From assembly GCF_002127325.2 (NCBI RefSeq), contig NC_035444.2, positions 31,760,904-31,824,903 of the forward strand: a DNA stretch of 64,000 nucleotides, written 5' to 3'. This stretch comes from Helianthus annuus (taxonomy: Eukaryota > Streptophyta > Magnoliopsida > Asterales > Asteraceae). The position numbers were made by a program, and so were the translations under genes. The notes below the pieces were generated by a model. The model did not search any database, was not told where the DNA came from, and saw only the letters and a program-made list of their open reading frames with translations. Shown here in pieces: positions 33,764-44,490 of the stretch (the first letter of the stretch is position 1; every line of letters starts with the position of its first letter).

Positions 33764-33776
33764 AAGGGGGTGAGGA
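33764..33776 (+). other. polypurine tract, element A
   Basis: AAGGGGGTGAGGA lies directly before the 3' LTR (TGTAACACC). It serves as the primer for plus-strand DNA synthesis. Confidence 0.85.
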
Positions 33777-34454
33777 TGTAACACCATGTAAAAACGTATC
33801 CAATTATACATAGACACGTGTCCTAAACTCTGATTATGCAAAAGATTGAGTTTAAGGGACTAAAGTTGACAACTAGTGAAAATATGCAAATGAAAGGACT
33901 AAAAGTGTCAACATGCCAAACTTGGGCCTCTGAATGACCACACGTGAAGAAAATATTCTTAAATGGGTGATCGATTGGGTATAAGAAGCCGTTTGTGAAA
34001 ATAATCAAGAGATTATAAATTACAAGGGTTGAAAGTGTCAATATGTCAATTCTGACCTCTGAGTGACCTTTTAACGAAACCGAGGCTTCGAAATATTCAA
34101 ATATGCTCCCGATAATATGTGGTAAAAATTTCACGTGATTCCGAGATCGTTAAGCATGTTTTTCAAACTTTGGGTTAAAAACGTCAACTTGATGAAACTT
34201 GCTTTCATGAAGAAATTTAACGAACCCAGGCCTAACGAAGTAAGTTTATTCATCATGGAGCCTTAATATACTGACTACAAGGGCCTCACATGTCAACAAC
34301 AAAGTTAAAAGGGGTTAAAACGCATCAGGGACTAAAGCTGCCAACATTTAAAATCGTTTTGCCAGTTCAGCCGGTCCACGCGGCCCGCGTAAGCCTTCTC
34401 TATGGCTTACGCGGCCCGCCAGAGAGTGCCAGTGACAGAAATTCCTTGACAGGT
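33777..34454 (+). repeat. 3' LTR of element A, first 678 bp only
   Basis: It matches 23373-24050 base for base in length with about 15 substitutions. It stops at CTTGACAGGT where element B begins. The remaining 2.9 kb of this LTR is absent from the far side of element B. Confidence 0.92.
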
Positions 34455-34898
34455 TGTAACACCTCGAAATTTTTGTGTCCAATAAATAAACGACACGTGT
34501 CACTTACGACAAAAGTATGGTAAACCCGGATTTAATTAAAGATGTATGGTAGGATTTTTGAACACGTCGACATGTTAATTTACACCTCTGAGCGACTCAA
34601 TTAAAAATCCCAAGACCCTAACATGATTAATAAACATCTAATATACCTTAATCCGGTGATTACTAATAATGATGGATGCCAACTTTGCAAGAATGGATCC
34701 TATGAAAATAATGCACGTTAAATCTCCATTCATGAATCCTATCATTGTTCAATTCAATTACATTGCATAATGGGGTAGACAACTGTTCAAGCATGGGTTA
34801 AAGGCATGGTACTGATAACTCATGGCCAGAAATCATGCATTGCAAGTTGACTGTTCAATGCATGAAAGGTTAAATTTTTTTTTTTGCTTCTGATAAGG

Positions 34899-35010
34899 GC
34901 TTACGAACCGCAAGGGTCCTGTCTTACGGTCTGTAAGGTGCGAAAGGGTAAAACATTTTCTCTGTCAAAGGCTTACGGACCGCAAGGGCCCTGCCTTACG
35001 GTCCGTAAGG
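34899..35010. promoter_or_regulatory. two LTR palindromes, CTTACGGACCG arms
   Basis: Second copy 34971-35010: arms CTTACGGACCG and CGGTCCGTAAG are perfect 11-bp inverted repeats around an inner AGGGCCCT palindrome. First copy 34899-34938: the same, with transitions in three arm positions. Both lie 180-290 bp upstream of the TATA box. The 3' LTR keeps both copies nearly perfect (44932-44970 and 45003-45042). Confidence 0.8.
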
Positions 35011-35185
35011 GGTGCCCAGCGACAGTAAGTTGGCTGTTGGCTGTTATAACGGTTAAACCGACTTAGTAAGATATTTTCAGCAACATGGGCGACCCCTAAC
35101 CTTTCCTAGACACTAGGAAACACTTGTAAATGATCTGGATCACCCCTTAGACCTAGTTGTCATGATCTCAATGGATTAAATTCAC

Positions 35186-35193
35186 TATAAAAG
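35186..35193 (+). promoter_or_regulatory. TATA box of element B 5' LTR
   Basis: TATAAAAG is followed about 30 bp later by CACATTGTGTTCACTCATCA, a plausible transcription start region. It is identical in the 3' LTR (45219-45226). Confidence 0.65.
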
Positions 35194-37617
35194 GCCAATG
35201 AGTTGCACATTGTGTTCACTCATCACTTCTGCATTCCTGGAGCCGTTCTGGAGCATAAGTGCCATTCCTAAGCCTTCCTAATCTTGTATTAGACTCCTGT
35301 AAGTATGCTCCACCCTTCCTTGGTTAAGTTTTGCTTAGATATAGCCTAATAGTCAATCCGTCGTAATTAACGATTGACTTGACGATAAATCACAAATGGT
35401 CCAGTGATTTATCGAATCAAAGGCAGTTATATCTTGGTAATCATGTGGGCATTAAACCCCTAAAAGGGCACCCCCTGATTCCCACTTTAACTAGTCCGAA
35501 TGTCGAGTCAAACTTGCTTAGAAAAAGTCAACATAATGCTAAATTGGGATTTTATGCATAATCAGTAATGTAGACGACGTGTAACCTGTTTTAACACTCA
35601 TACAACATGATAATAAGTATATTAACTAGTCTAAGCTTGTTTGATCCGACCGTTTATTGTTTTGACCCGGTTCGGAACCGAAAGTCGCAAAACTTTGACT
35701 TTTGCTTTGACTTCAGTTCTGACCCGTTATAGCATGATTTAGATATGCCTTAGGACCCTCTTAGGACCAGGTTACATGATGGTATAACCCTCTGTGACCG
35801 GTTCGTTGTTTGCCCGAATCTTTTGCACATTTCGGTTATACGCCTAAAAGTTGACAATAACGCCCTTTTCACTTTAAGACGAAAATTTTGGACATGTGAA
35901 AGTACAATAACCTTAGTTACTGATTTCTAAACATGTCCCTAAAATTTCACGTTAATCCGAGGTCTAGAATAGGAGTTATGCTAAATAGCGCAATTACGGA
36001 AACTTTAGTAATTAAGCGGCGCAATTAGCATAAAGCCTATCTAAACCCAAATTTCGACACCAAACCATTTACAAACTGATGTAAAATAATATTTTGAGAT
36101 TTTTAAAGATTTTTAATTATTTTTAACCTGCTCATAACCTGCGGTTATGGCATCGGTTCGGTAAATACCGAATATACCCTTTTTGGACATAACTTGAGTT
36201 CTACATGGTATTTTGACCCAATTCCAGTTACTACTGATTTTAAATAACAAATAGAGTATTTTGGACTTTATAAACTGTTTGGAAAACTCAGATTTCCTGT
36301 AGAACTCGGAGACCTCTTTTATAATCTTTAAAATGACCAAAATACCCCTACGGGGCATATGCTGGATTTAAACTCGTTACGGGCATTATGGAAGGTATCC
36401 TACTGATACCACAACCTCTTTAGAGCATATTAACTTAGGAAACCTGTGTAGGACCCTTACGGTTACCCGTTACGCCTTTTGCGCGCACGGTTCGGTTTAT
36501 GTAACTAGTTTACATACACTAGCCGAAACGGGTCAAACCTTATCGTTTCAACTTCAAAATCCAGAGTGTGATTATTATACCCATATGAAACAAGCCTTCA
36601 AGCTTGTGGGGTCCAAATCACATTCCATTCCCGGTTTTCGCCTCTCACGCGATTAAACCGTATTTATCCTTTGAAACTGACCGGTCTAAGCTAAGGCTAA
36701 ATTAAAGACCCGTTAGGATTCTAATAGGATATTATAAACCTTCGTTCCAGAATAGGAGACCAGTAAAAGATACTTGCATTTGTTTGATTGAGGTTATTAC
36801 TTGCTCAGGTAAATACTTTTAACTTATTTTCAGTTATACGGGCTTGGGTTACGGTATTTAAAATACCGCTTGGTCGGGCAATTGACCCTAACTCATTAGT
36901 AGTTGGGTATTATCAATGTGACCCGTTTAAAAATTGGTTTTGTTGGCTTTACGCCTTTAGGAGCTTAATGAACATGTCCCAGATATCCTTGGCATCATTT
37001 TACGAAATGGTCACGACCTCGACATGCGGGTGTAGGCGTACACCCGGCAATATGTCTATATTAATTAAAGGTATAAAACCGTTGGTTTTCCCACCACGGC
37101 TTTATGCTTTGTGGCGTGTCTATTAACCTTAAACCCGGCACGACCCGGGCGACCGAACGCAAAGTGAACATGTAATTCTTTTACAAGATTTAATTGATAA
37201 ATTATCCCAAGTTATAAAGAGTTTGTGCCTTGAGCATTCAAATCAATTTTTATTAAACATTTTACAAAAGTGTCGGTTGAATGTATTTACCAGTGTAAAC
37301 TGACGTATTTTCCTCAAAAGATTAAATGCAGGTTCTGTACGAAATAGGCTGGCCACTCCTTAAGCATCGTTAGAGTCTCGCAAGCTTGGGATGCCATATC
37401 TGTTGAACAATATTTTTTCTTTTGATCCCCTGTGGATTTGTTTCGACTATTCGTGATACTTGGATATTACAATCAATGGTTGAAATATAATCTATCTTTA
37501 TGCTTCCGCTGTGCATTTAAATATTGTGTGGTTTGACTATATTGTTGCCAACTACGTCACGGTAATCCCCCACCGGGCCCACCGGTGAAACACGTGGAAA
37601 ATCGGGGTGTGACAGGT

Positions 37618-37630
37618 TGGTATCAGAGCC
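37618..37630 (+). other. primer binding site (tRNA-Met), element B
   Basis: TGGTATCAGAGCC, 3 nt after the LTR end, is the same as in element A. Confidence 0.9.
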
Positions 37631-37787
37631 AACGTTGAGTGAATTAAACACTATCTTTATGTGTTTAATCTCAATGACACAACTGCACATACTCGAGTCT
37701 AGATAAGAACATAGGACAAATTCGAATTGTTATTCCAGTTTGTTTTTTATTGTTTATTGTGATTTAAAAGTTTGTTAAGCAGGAAAT

Positions 37788-39020
37788 ATGCCACCAACAA
37801 TCAGACGAGGAGGAAGAGGCAAAGGGCCGATCACTACTTATAATGATCACGAGGCCGGACCTTCCAATATGCGAGCTCCTTCCAGCACAAGGAGCGAAGA
37901 ACCTCAGAGGCGTAGGAGGAACCTCTTTGAGCCAGCGAGACGGTCTACCTCACACAGTTCGACACCTTCATACCGTCACTCTTTTGGACCAAATTCGGAG
38001 AACGAGCCCAGTAACCCTCAACCTTCGTTTATACCCCTCCAGCGATCTGTTTTGCACCGTTCCTATGGCGATCCTACTCCTTTCTTCCAAGGCCAGTTCA
38101 ACCCGGCTGATTATGTCCAAGAACCAATAGGTTATAACCCTTTAGGACCTGAAGACCATTTCTCCGAGGATAATGCGATGGATATGGACGAGGACACGGA
38201 TCCCATAGAACCTTCAAGAGGTACTCCCAACCATCCTATCGAGATCTCTGATGGGTCATCCTTTCATGGAACACCCTATCAAGGTCCCGACAGTTACCAG
38301 GCGAGGTTTAACCAGTGCAAGTGGTACTTTACACCCTCTCACCATTCATTACCTCACCAGCAGCAACAGCAACAGGATCCTTCCGAGGATTCGCGTTTCG
38401 TGGCAGTTACGCCACCGCCTCCACTGCCACCAGTTCAACAAGCACCTCCAGATCCGCCAAGGCGTAGGAGATCAGGCGCGCGGATGTCCACCCAAGGAGG
38501 GGAATTCCACTTTAGCACCCCTCGCCACTCGAGTGCAAGTCATTTTCCGCCATTGCCTGAAGAACCCCAAATGGGTGAACCTTCGAGCCACCCTGCAGAG
38601 GTGAGTTCTGCACCAGTTGCACCACCTCCGCCACCATTCAGCTATGACAATCCGATACCAGCATACGACGGTTCCACCGCGTACAACCCGTTTGAGCAGC
38701 CGACTCACACGCACTACAACTATAATTATGCGGATGCCGACCCATACGTGGTAGCGGCCAATTACAACGCCCTCCATCCCGACAGACCTTATGGGGATCC
38801 TTGGGGATTAGGATACGCAGCTCATGGGTATCCAGCTCCTACTAGAACTCCGGCTCAGCAAGTAACGCAGCAGCCACGTTTTTCCCCACCAGAACAGGAA
38901 GAAATCCTTCACCGTTTAAATAGGGTAGAACGAGACTTTGAGCAAGAACGTAAGAACAATCGTGGATTCCTTAAAGGCCTAGCAAACCTGCCAAAAGGGA
39001 AGAAGAAGCGAGATCATTAG
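37788..39020 (+). CDS. element B ORF1, proline-rich protein of unknown function
   Basis: An intact 410-residue ORF upstream of gag. The start is set by ATG after AAGCAGGAAAT; the following residues MPPTIRRGGRGKGP parallel ORF1 of element A. Composition is low-complexity: Pro, Ser, Gln and Arg rich, with an acidic patch around residues 125-145. Conserved blocks are QFNPADYV near residue 104, GYNPLGPEDHFSE, a PPRRRR motif near 223, YDNPIP and YNPFEQP. The C-terminus has a predicted helical segment (EEILHRLNRVERDFEQE) and a basic KGKKKRDH end. No cysteine knuckle, protease or membrane segment is seen. Most plant chromoviruses have only gag-pol, so the extra ORF is notable. It is probably an RNA- or DNA-binding or accessory gag-like protein, but that is inference. 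Confidence 0.8.
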   Translation: MPPTIRRGGRGKGPITTYNDHEAGPSNMRAPSSTRSEEPQRRRRNLFEPARRSTSHSSTPSYRHSFGPNSENEPSNPQPSFIPLQRSVLHRSYGDPTPFFQGQFNPADYVQEPIGYNPLGPEDHFSEDNAMDMDEDTDPIEPSRGTPNHPIEISDGSSFHGTPYQGPDSYQARFNQCKWYFTPSHHSLPHQQQQQQDPSEDSRFVAVTPPPPLPPVQQAPPDPPRRRRSGARMSTQGGEFHFSTPRHSSASHFPPLPEEPQMGEPSSHPAEVSSAPVAPPPPPFSYDNPIPAYDGSTAYNPFEQPTHTHYNYNYADADPYVVAANYNALHPDRPYGDPWGLGYAAHGYPAPTRTPAQQVTQQPRFSPPEQEEILHRLNRVERDFEQERKNNRGFLKGLANLPKGKKKRDH

Positions 39021-39056
39021 TCCTTATCTGTTCTATTGTAATTCCTATTTTAAATC

Positions 39057-39184
39057 AAGTCCCTGCGTGGACTTATCTTTTCGTCCTTGTGCAGACATCT
39101 ATCTTGTATTTGGTCCCTGCGTGGACTTGTTTTTCTGTAAACCTCTGCGTTGGTATTTGTCTATTAAAATTCCCGTTTAGGGCA
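39057..39184 (+). other. series of CTGCGT-loop hairpins, element B
   Basis: AAGTCC-CTGCGT-GGACTT at 39057-39074, GTC-CTTGTGCA-GAC at 39083-39096, GTCC-CTGCGT-GGAC at 39113-39126 and ACC-TCTGCGTT-GGT at 39141-39154. CCC-GTTTA-GGG follows near 39172-39182. Element A has the corresponding series after its ORF1 stop. Confidence 0.8.
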
Positions 39185-39883
39185 GTGTGTAATCATTATT
39201 ATGATTAATGGAATGTTAAGTTTATAAATTTCATTTTTGACATCTTAATACATTATTATATATAAATTAAAATCATTTCCTTTTAATTTAGTCTGCCTAA
39301 ATAAAGAATCTTAATGGTGAGACCTAGCCTGGCGTCATTATAAGGCCCGGCCAAGATGGCGAGACCTGAGTAAAAGATTCAGATTCCTGTTAACCTCTGT
39401 AAACGTGTTAACATTCTCGACAGATGTGATTCGTTAAAATCACACGCGTCATTCTTATGTAAGAATCCTTCAAAGGATTCCAAGACCTAAACTAATGATT
39501 TATAAATCATTGGGTTAAATCATCCATTAGTGATGTAGTGCCTACGGGCCATACTTATTGCCATATAAGACAAAAGACAGTTGTAGTCTATGACTCCCTG
39601 TCAGAAAAGGTAAAAGAACTATGGTTCAAGCCTTCATGCCTTGATTATCTGAAATCCTGGCTAATAATATATATAAAATGTCCTCGTGACTAAGCTTTTG
39701 TGCCACTAACAATATTGTTTGTAGTTAGGATAAGTTATATTCAAATCCTAAATAAAAGTGAGTAACAAATTAACCAAATATGGTCTATGTTTACCATGGT
39801 TAATGAATTGCCATAAAAGACAACTCCATAATAAACTCCTAAATAAAATTCTGTCATATTCCTTGTAGCAGATCAAGATCGCG
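39185..39883 (+). other. untranslated interval between ORF1 and gag, element B
   Basis: There is no ORF. TTCCTTGTAGCAG|ATC at 39859-39871 resembles a splice acceptor just upstream of the gag ATG, so gag might be made from a spliced RNA. No matching donor was fixed. Confidence 0.45.
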
Positions 39884-42800
39884 ATGGCTGACCCAAATGA
39901 AGTTAATAGTCATTCAAAGGAGGATGACAATGATAACGCCCAAATTCATATAACGGGCGCTGAATTGAAAGCTCTAGTAGACGGCGCTGTTAAGGCGGCC
40001 TTAGATCGGCAGTACGAAGAATACACCGAGTCTCGAAGCAGAACCCTATCTACACCACACTCAAAGCCAAGAACCCATTCTAAATCTCATAGCAAACCAC
40101 CCTCAACCCCGTCTAAGCCTAAGAAGGATGACGATCGGCACTCATCAAATGAGAATAGTGTCCATCCTAAGAAGAAAGTGGTTGATGATACACCTCGCGC
40201 CAGGGGTTGCACGTATAAGTACTTTGTCTCCTGCAAGTCCAGAGATTTTACTGGGGAAAAGGGTGCGGTGGATTGCATGACATGGCTGGACGAAATGGAC
40301 ACAGTTGTGGACATAAGTGGTTATGCTGAGAGAGATGTGGTGAAGTTTGTATCGCAGTCATTCATGGGTGAAGCCCTAGCTTGGTGGAGATCTTTGGTTC
40401 AAGCCTCTGGGAAGGCTGTTTTGTATAGCATGACATGGGAGGAATTTATTGCTCTCATCAAAGAAAACTACTGCCCTCAACACGAGGTTGAGAAGATAGA
40501 GTCTGATTTCCTATCGTTGGTCATGAAGAACCTGGATTGCCAGGCTTATCTCACAACTTTCAACACTCTGTCGAGACTGGTTCCGTACCTTGTTACACCG
40601 GAACCCAAACGGATCGCGCGTTTCATTGGGGGTTTGGCCCCAGAGATAAAAGCTAGCGTGAAGGCTTCTAGGCCTGCTACCTTCAGATCCGTGGCAGATA
40701 TATCTCTGTCTCTCACACTGGATGCAGTGAGGCAGAGATCATTGAGAAATGCTGATAGTGAGAAAAGAAAACGTGAAGATGATGATTCACGAAAATCTAA
40801 CAAGAAGCACCGGGGAAATCGTGACCACAAGAAGGGGTCAGAGAACAAGAAGAATGACCGACAGTCGGGCGATAAGCCCTTGTGCAAGGTTTGTCAGAAG
40901 CACCATTTCGGAAGGTGCAGGTATGAAAAGAAATCCCAGCCGAAGGCATGTGGGATATGCAAGTCCTCTGAGCATAGGACTCTTGAGTGCAAGAAACTCA
41001 AGGATGCAACTTGTTATAGTTGCAACAAAAAAGGGCACATCAAGACTAACTGCCCGAAGATAGTGAAGAAGGCTGAAGAGGGGAAAAAGACCAATGCGAG
41101 GGTCTTTCAGATGAATGTTCAAGAGGCTATCTAGAACGACAACGTCATAACCGGTACGTTTCTTATCAATGATGTATTCGCCAGAGTGTTATTTGATTCT
41201 GGAGCAGATAAATCCTTTGTGGATGATAAGTTCTGTGAGTTGTTAAAATTGCCTGTTAAAACCTTGAATGTGAAATATGAAGTAGAACTAGCTGATGGGA
41301 CTATGGGAACAGTCTCAACTGTTTTAGATGGATGTGTTATATCCATTAGGAATCACTCATTTCCTTTATCCCTATTACCCTTTAAACTAGCTGGTTTCGA
41401 CGTAGTATTGGGTATGGATTGGTTATCGCATAGCCAAGCCCAAATCGTGTGCAACCAGAAACAAGTGGTAATCAAGACTCCGTCTGGAGAACCACTTACC
41501 ATTCAGGGAGATACTCGACACGGATTGCCTGCACAAGTATCTATGCTAAAGGCATCCAGATGTTTGAAGAAAGGATGTGTCATTTATATGGCACAGGTGA
41601 CTATTGGGGAGGAGAAACCCAAGATTGAAGACATCCCAGTCATCTCTGACTATCCTGAAGCTTTCCCGGAAGAGCTGCCTGGTTTGCCACCAGACAGGCA
41701 AGTGGAATTCAGTATCGACATCATTCCAGGAGCCGCGCCTATTACGAGAGCACCTTATAGATTGGCACACACGGAAATGAAAGAATTGAGGACGCAGTTA
41801 GATGATCTGCTAGCCAAAGGTTTTGTTAGACCAAGTTCATCTCCTTGGGGAGCACCAATCCTGTTCGTCAAGAAGAAAGATGGTTCGATACGTCTATGCA
41901 TCGATTACCGTGAGCTGAATAAAGTTACAATCAAGAATAGGTATCCTTTGCCCAGGATCGACGATCTGTTCGATCAATTGCAAGGGGCGAGCTACTTTTC
42001 CAAGATTGACCTAAGGTCAGGGTACCATCAATTAAAGGTCAAGGACGAAGATGTGCACAAGACTGCATTCAGGACTCGTTATGGTCATTTCGAGTTCCTA
42101 GTGATGCCTTTTGGGCTCACTAATGCACCTGCCGCATTCATGGATCTCATGAATCGCGTTTGCAAGCCGTATTTAGATAAATTTGTCATTGTCTTCATCG
42201 ATGACATCCTCATCTACTCCAAGAGTCAAGCTAACCACGAGAAGCATCTTCGATGTATTCTTAAATTGCTTCATCAAGAAAAGCTTTATGCCAAATTCTC
42301 TAAATGTGAATTTTGGCTACGAGAAGTTCAATTCCTTGGACACGTAGTCAGTGAACGTGGTATCCAAGTGGATCCCGCCAAGGTTGAAGCCGTCATGAAT
42401 TGGCAGGAGCCGAAGACGCCTACGGAGATTCGCAGTTTCCTAGGTCTAGCAGGATACTACAGACGCTTCATCGAAAATTTCTCAAGAATTTTTGCACCCC
42501 TAACTTCCTTAACTAGGAAGAGTATAAAGTTTAATTGGGGCCCTAAGCAGCAAGAAGCTTTTGATACCCTCAAACAAAAGCTGAGCAATGCTCCAGTGTT
42601 GACATTGCCAGAAGGAGTGGAAGAATTTGTCGTATATTGTGATGCATCGCACACCGGTATGGGTTGTGTGCTTATGCAGAGGGGCAAGGTGATTGCCTAT
42701 GCTTCACGACGATTAAAAGTGCATGAAAAGAATTACACCACCCATGACTTGGAGTTGGGTGCCGTTGTATTTGCACTAAAGCTATGAAGACACTATTTGT

Positions 42801-44454
42801 ATGGTATTAAATTTGTGATCTACTCCGATCACAAAAGCCTCCAGCATCTATTCAATCAGAAAGATTTGAATATGAGGCAGCGACGTTGGATGGAAACTCT
42901 GAATGACTATGACTGTGAAATAAGATACCATCCAGGCAAGGCCAACGTAGTCGCAGATGCCTTGAGCAGGAAAGAAAGAGTGAAACCCATAAGGATCAAG
43001 GCCAAGAGCATTGAAATCCAGAACAGTCTGAATGAGAGATTGTTAACTGCACAGAAGGAAGCTGTGTTAGAAGCTAACTATTCTAACGAAAAGCTAGGGG
43101 TAACTGAAGAGCAGTTATCCTATGGCAAAGACGGAATTCTGAGATTGAATGGAAGGATATGGGTTCCTGTTTATGGAGGTCTTCGTGACGTTATCCTTCA
43201 GGAAGCCCACAGTTCCCGATATTCCGTTCATCCTGGTGCTGATAAAATGTACCAGGACCTGAAGGAAAATTTCTGGTGGATAGGCTTGAAGAAGTCTATA
43301 GCCACCTATGTAGTGAAATGTTTGACTTGTGCGCAAGTAAAGGCAAAACATCAAAAGCCGTCGGGCTTGCTACAACAGCCTGAACTTGCTGAGTGGAAAT
43401 GGGAAATGGTGACGATGGATTTCATCACCAAGTTGCCAAAAACAAAGAAGGGAAACGATACAATATGGGTAATAGTTGATAGACTGACTAAGTCAGCACA
43501 TTTCCTACCCATAAAGGAGACTCATAACTCCGATATACTAGCCCAGTTGTTGGTAGATAAGATTGTAGCCCTTCATGGCGTGCCTGTGTCTATTATCTCT
43601 GATAGAGATACCAGATACACGTCACACTTTTGGAAAAGTTTCCAACAATCTTTGGGCACACGTTTGAATTTCAGTACGGCTTACCACCCTCAGACAGATG
43701 GACAGAGTGAGCGTACAATCCAAACGTTGGAAGACATGCTCCGTGCATGTGCGATTGATTTAGGTGGTAGTTGGGATAACCACCTACCATTGGTCGAATT
43801 CTCCTATAACAACAGCTACCATACAAGCATTAAGGCTGCACCTTTTGAAGCTCTATATGGTAGAAAGTGTAGAACGCCCGTTTGTTGGGCAGAAGTTGGA
43901 GATGTCCAAATGACAGGACCTGATATAATATTTGAAACAACGGAAAGATTGTCCAAATTCGCGATCGGTTGAAAGCTGCCCGAGACAGGCAGAAGAGCTA
44001 CGCAGATTTGAAGCGTAAGCCTTTCAATTTCGAAGTAGGCGACAAGGTATTGCTTAAGGTATCACCCTGGAAGGGGGTGATGCGATTCGGTAAGAAAGGC
44101 AAGTTAAGCCCGAGATATATTGGACCCTTCGAAGTAATCGAACGTGTCGGATCGGTTGCCTACAAATTAAACTTACCGGAAGAGCTCAGTGGTATCCACA
44201 ATGTGTTTCACATCTGTAACTTGAAGAAGTGTTTCGCTGGTGAATCACTGGTTATACCGCATACAGACGTACACATCGACGAGAGCTTAAAGTTCGTTGA
44301 AAAAACTGTGTCGATCGAAGATCGACAGGTTAAGAAGCTTCGCATGAAGTATATACCATTAGTGAAGGTAAAATGGGATGCCCGTAGAGGTCCCGAGTAC
44401 ATGTGGGAGGTAGAGTCCACAATGAAAGAAAAGTACCCTCAGTTATTTCAATAA
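39884..44454 (+). pseudogene. gag-pol of element B, two stops and one frameshift
   Basis: The start ATG (GCGATGGCTG) is intact. The gag domain is followed by knuckles including CGICKSSEHRTLEC and CYSCNKKGHIKTNC, both CX2CX4HX4C. The protease has DSGA at 41195-41206. RT shows [13 protein letters not shown] and FIDD at 42194-42205. RNase H has VYCDASHTG, and integrase has an HHCC zinc region and the DD35E residues (VTMDF, ISDRD, SERTIQ). The tail GPEYMWEVEST is chromodomain-like. Lesions: TAG at 41132-41134 between gag and protease; TGA for Trp at 42785-42787 in RNase H; and a 1-nt deletion near 43942 late in integrase, after which the frame ends at 44454. The TAG at the gag/protease border could conceivably be a readthrough site, but element A has no stop there. 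Confidence 0.93.
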
Positions 44455-44472
44455 ATCTCGAGGTCGAGATTT
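44453..44472 (+). other. hairpin overlapping the pol stop, element B
   Basis: AAATCTCG-AGGT-CGAGATTT has a perfect 8-bp stem that starts inside the stop codon. Same position and stem as in element A. Confidence 0.7.
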
Positions 44473-44477
44473 CTTTT

Positions 44478-44490
44478 AAGGGGGTGAGGA
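44478..44490 (+). other. polypurine tract, element B
   Basis: AAGGGGGTGAGGA is identical to that of element A and directly precedes the LTR. Confidence 0.85.

Larger units (their letters stand above)
23373..34454 (+). mobile_element. Ty3/gypsy retrotransposon A (interrupted, right end lost)
   Basis: The 5' LTR is 23373-26967, PBS 26971-26983, extra ORF1 27159-28357, gag-pol 29247-33740, PPT 33764-33776 and partial 3' LTR 33777-34454. Element B is inserted at 34455. Coding regions are broken (see entries). LTRs of 3.6 kb and the chromodomain-like C-terminus fit chromoviruses such as the Tekay/Del lineage, which is tentative. By my hand count about 15 differences separate the 678 comparable LTR bases, with no indel, so insertion was recent in evolutionary terms. 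Confidence 0.93.
34455..37614 (+). repeat. 5' LTR of element B (3160 bp)
   Basis: It begins TGTAACACCTCGAAATTTTT and ends CGGGGTGTGACA. TATA box TATAAAAG at 35186-35193. Two palindromes sit upstream (34899-34938 and 34971-35010). The LTR end CCGGGCCCACCGGT is shared with element A. Confidence 0.93.

Noticed and set aside
34884..35066. 60-codon ORF in the B LTR, repeated at 44917-45099
   Set aside because: The ORF follows the palindromic repeats (CLTVRK twice) and has no other support.
41132..41134. TAG between gag and protease of B as programmed readthrough
   Set aside because: Element A has no stop at this position and B has other lesions, so an ordinary mutation is more likely.
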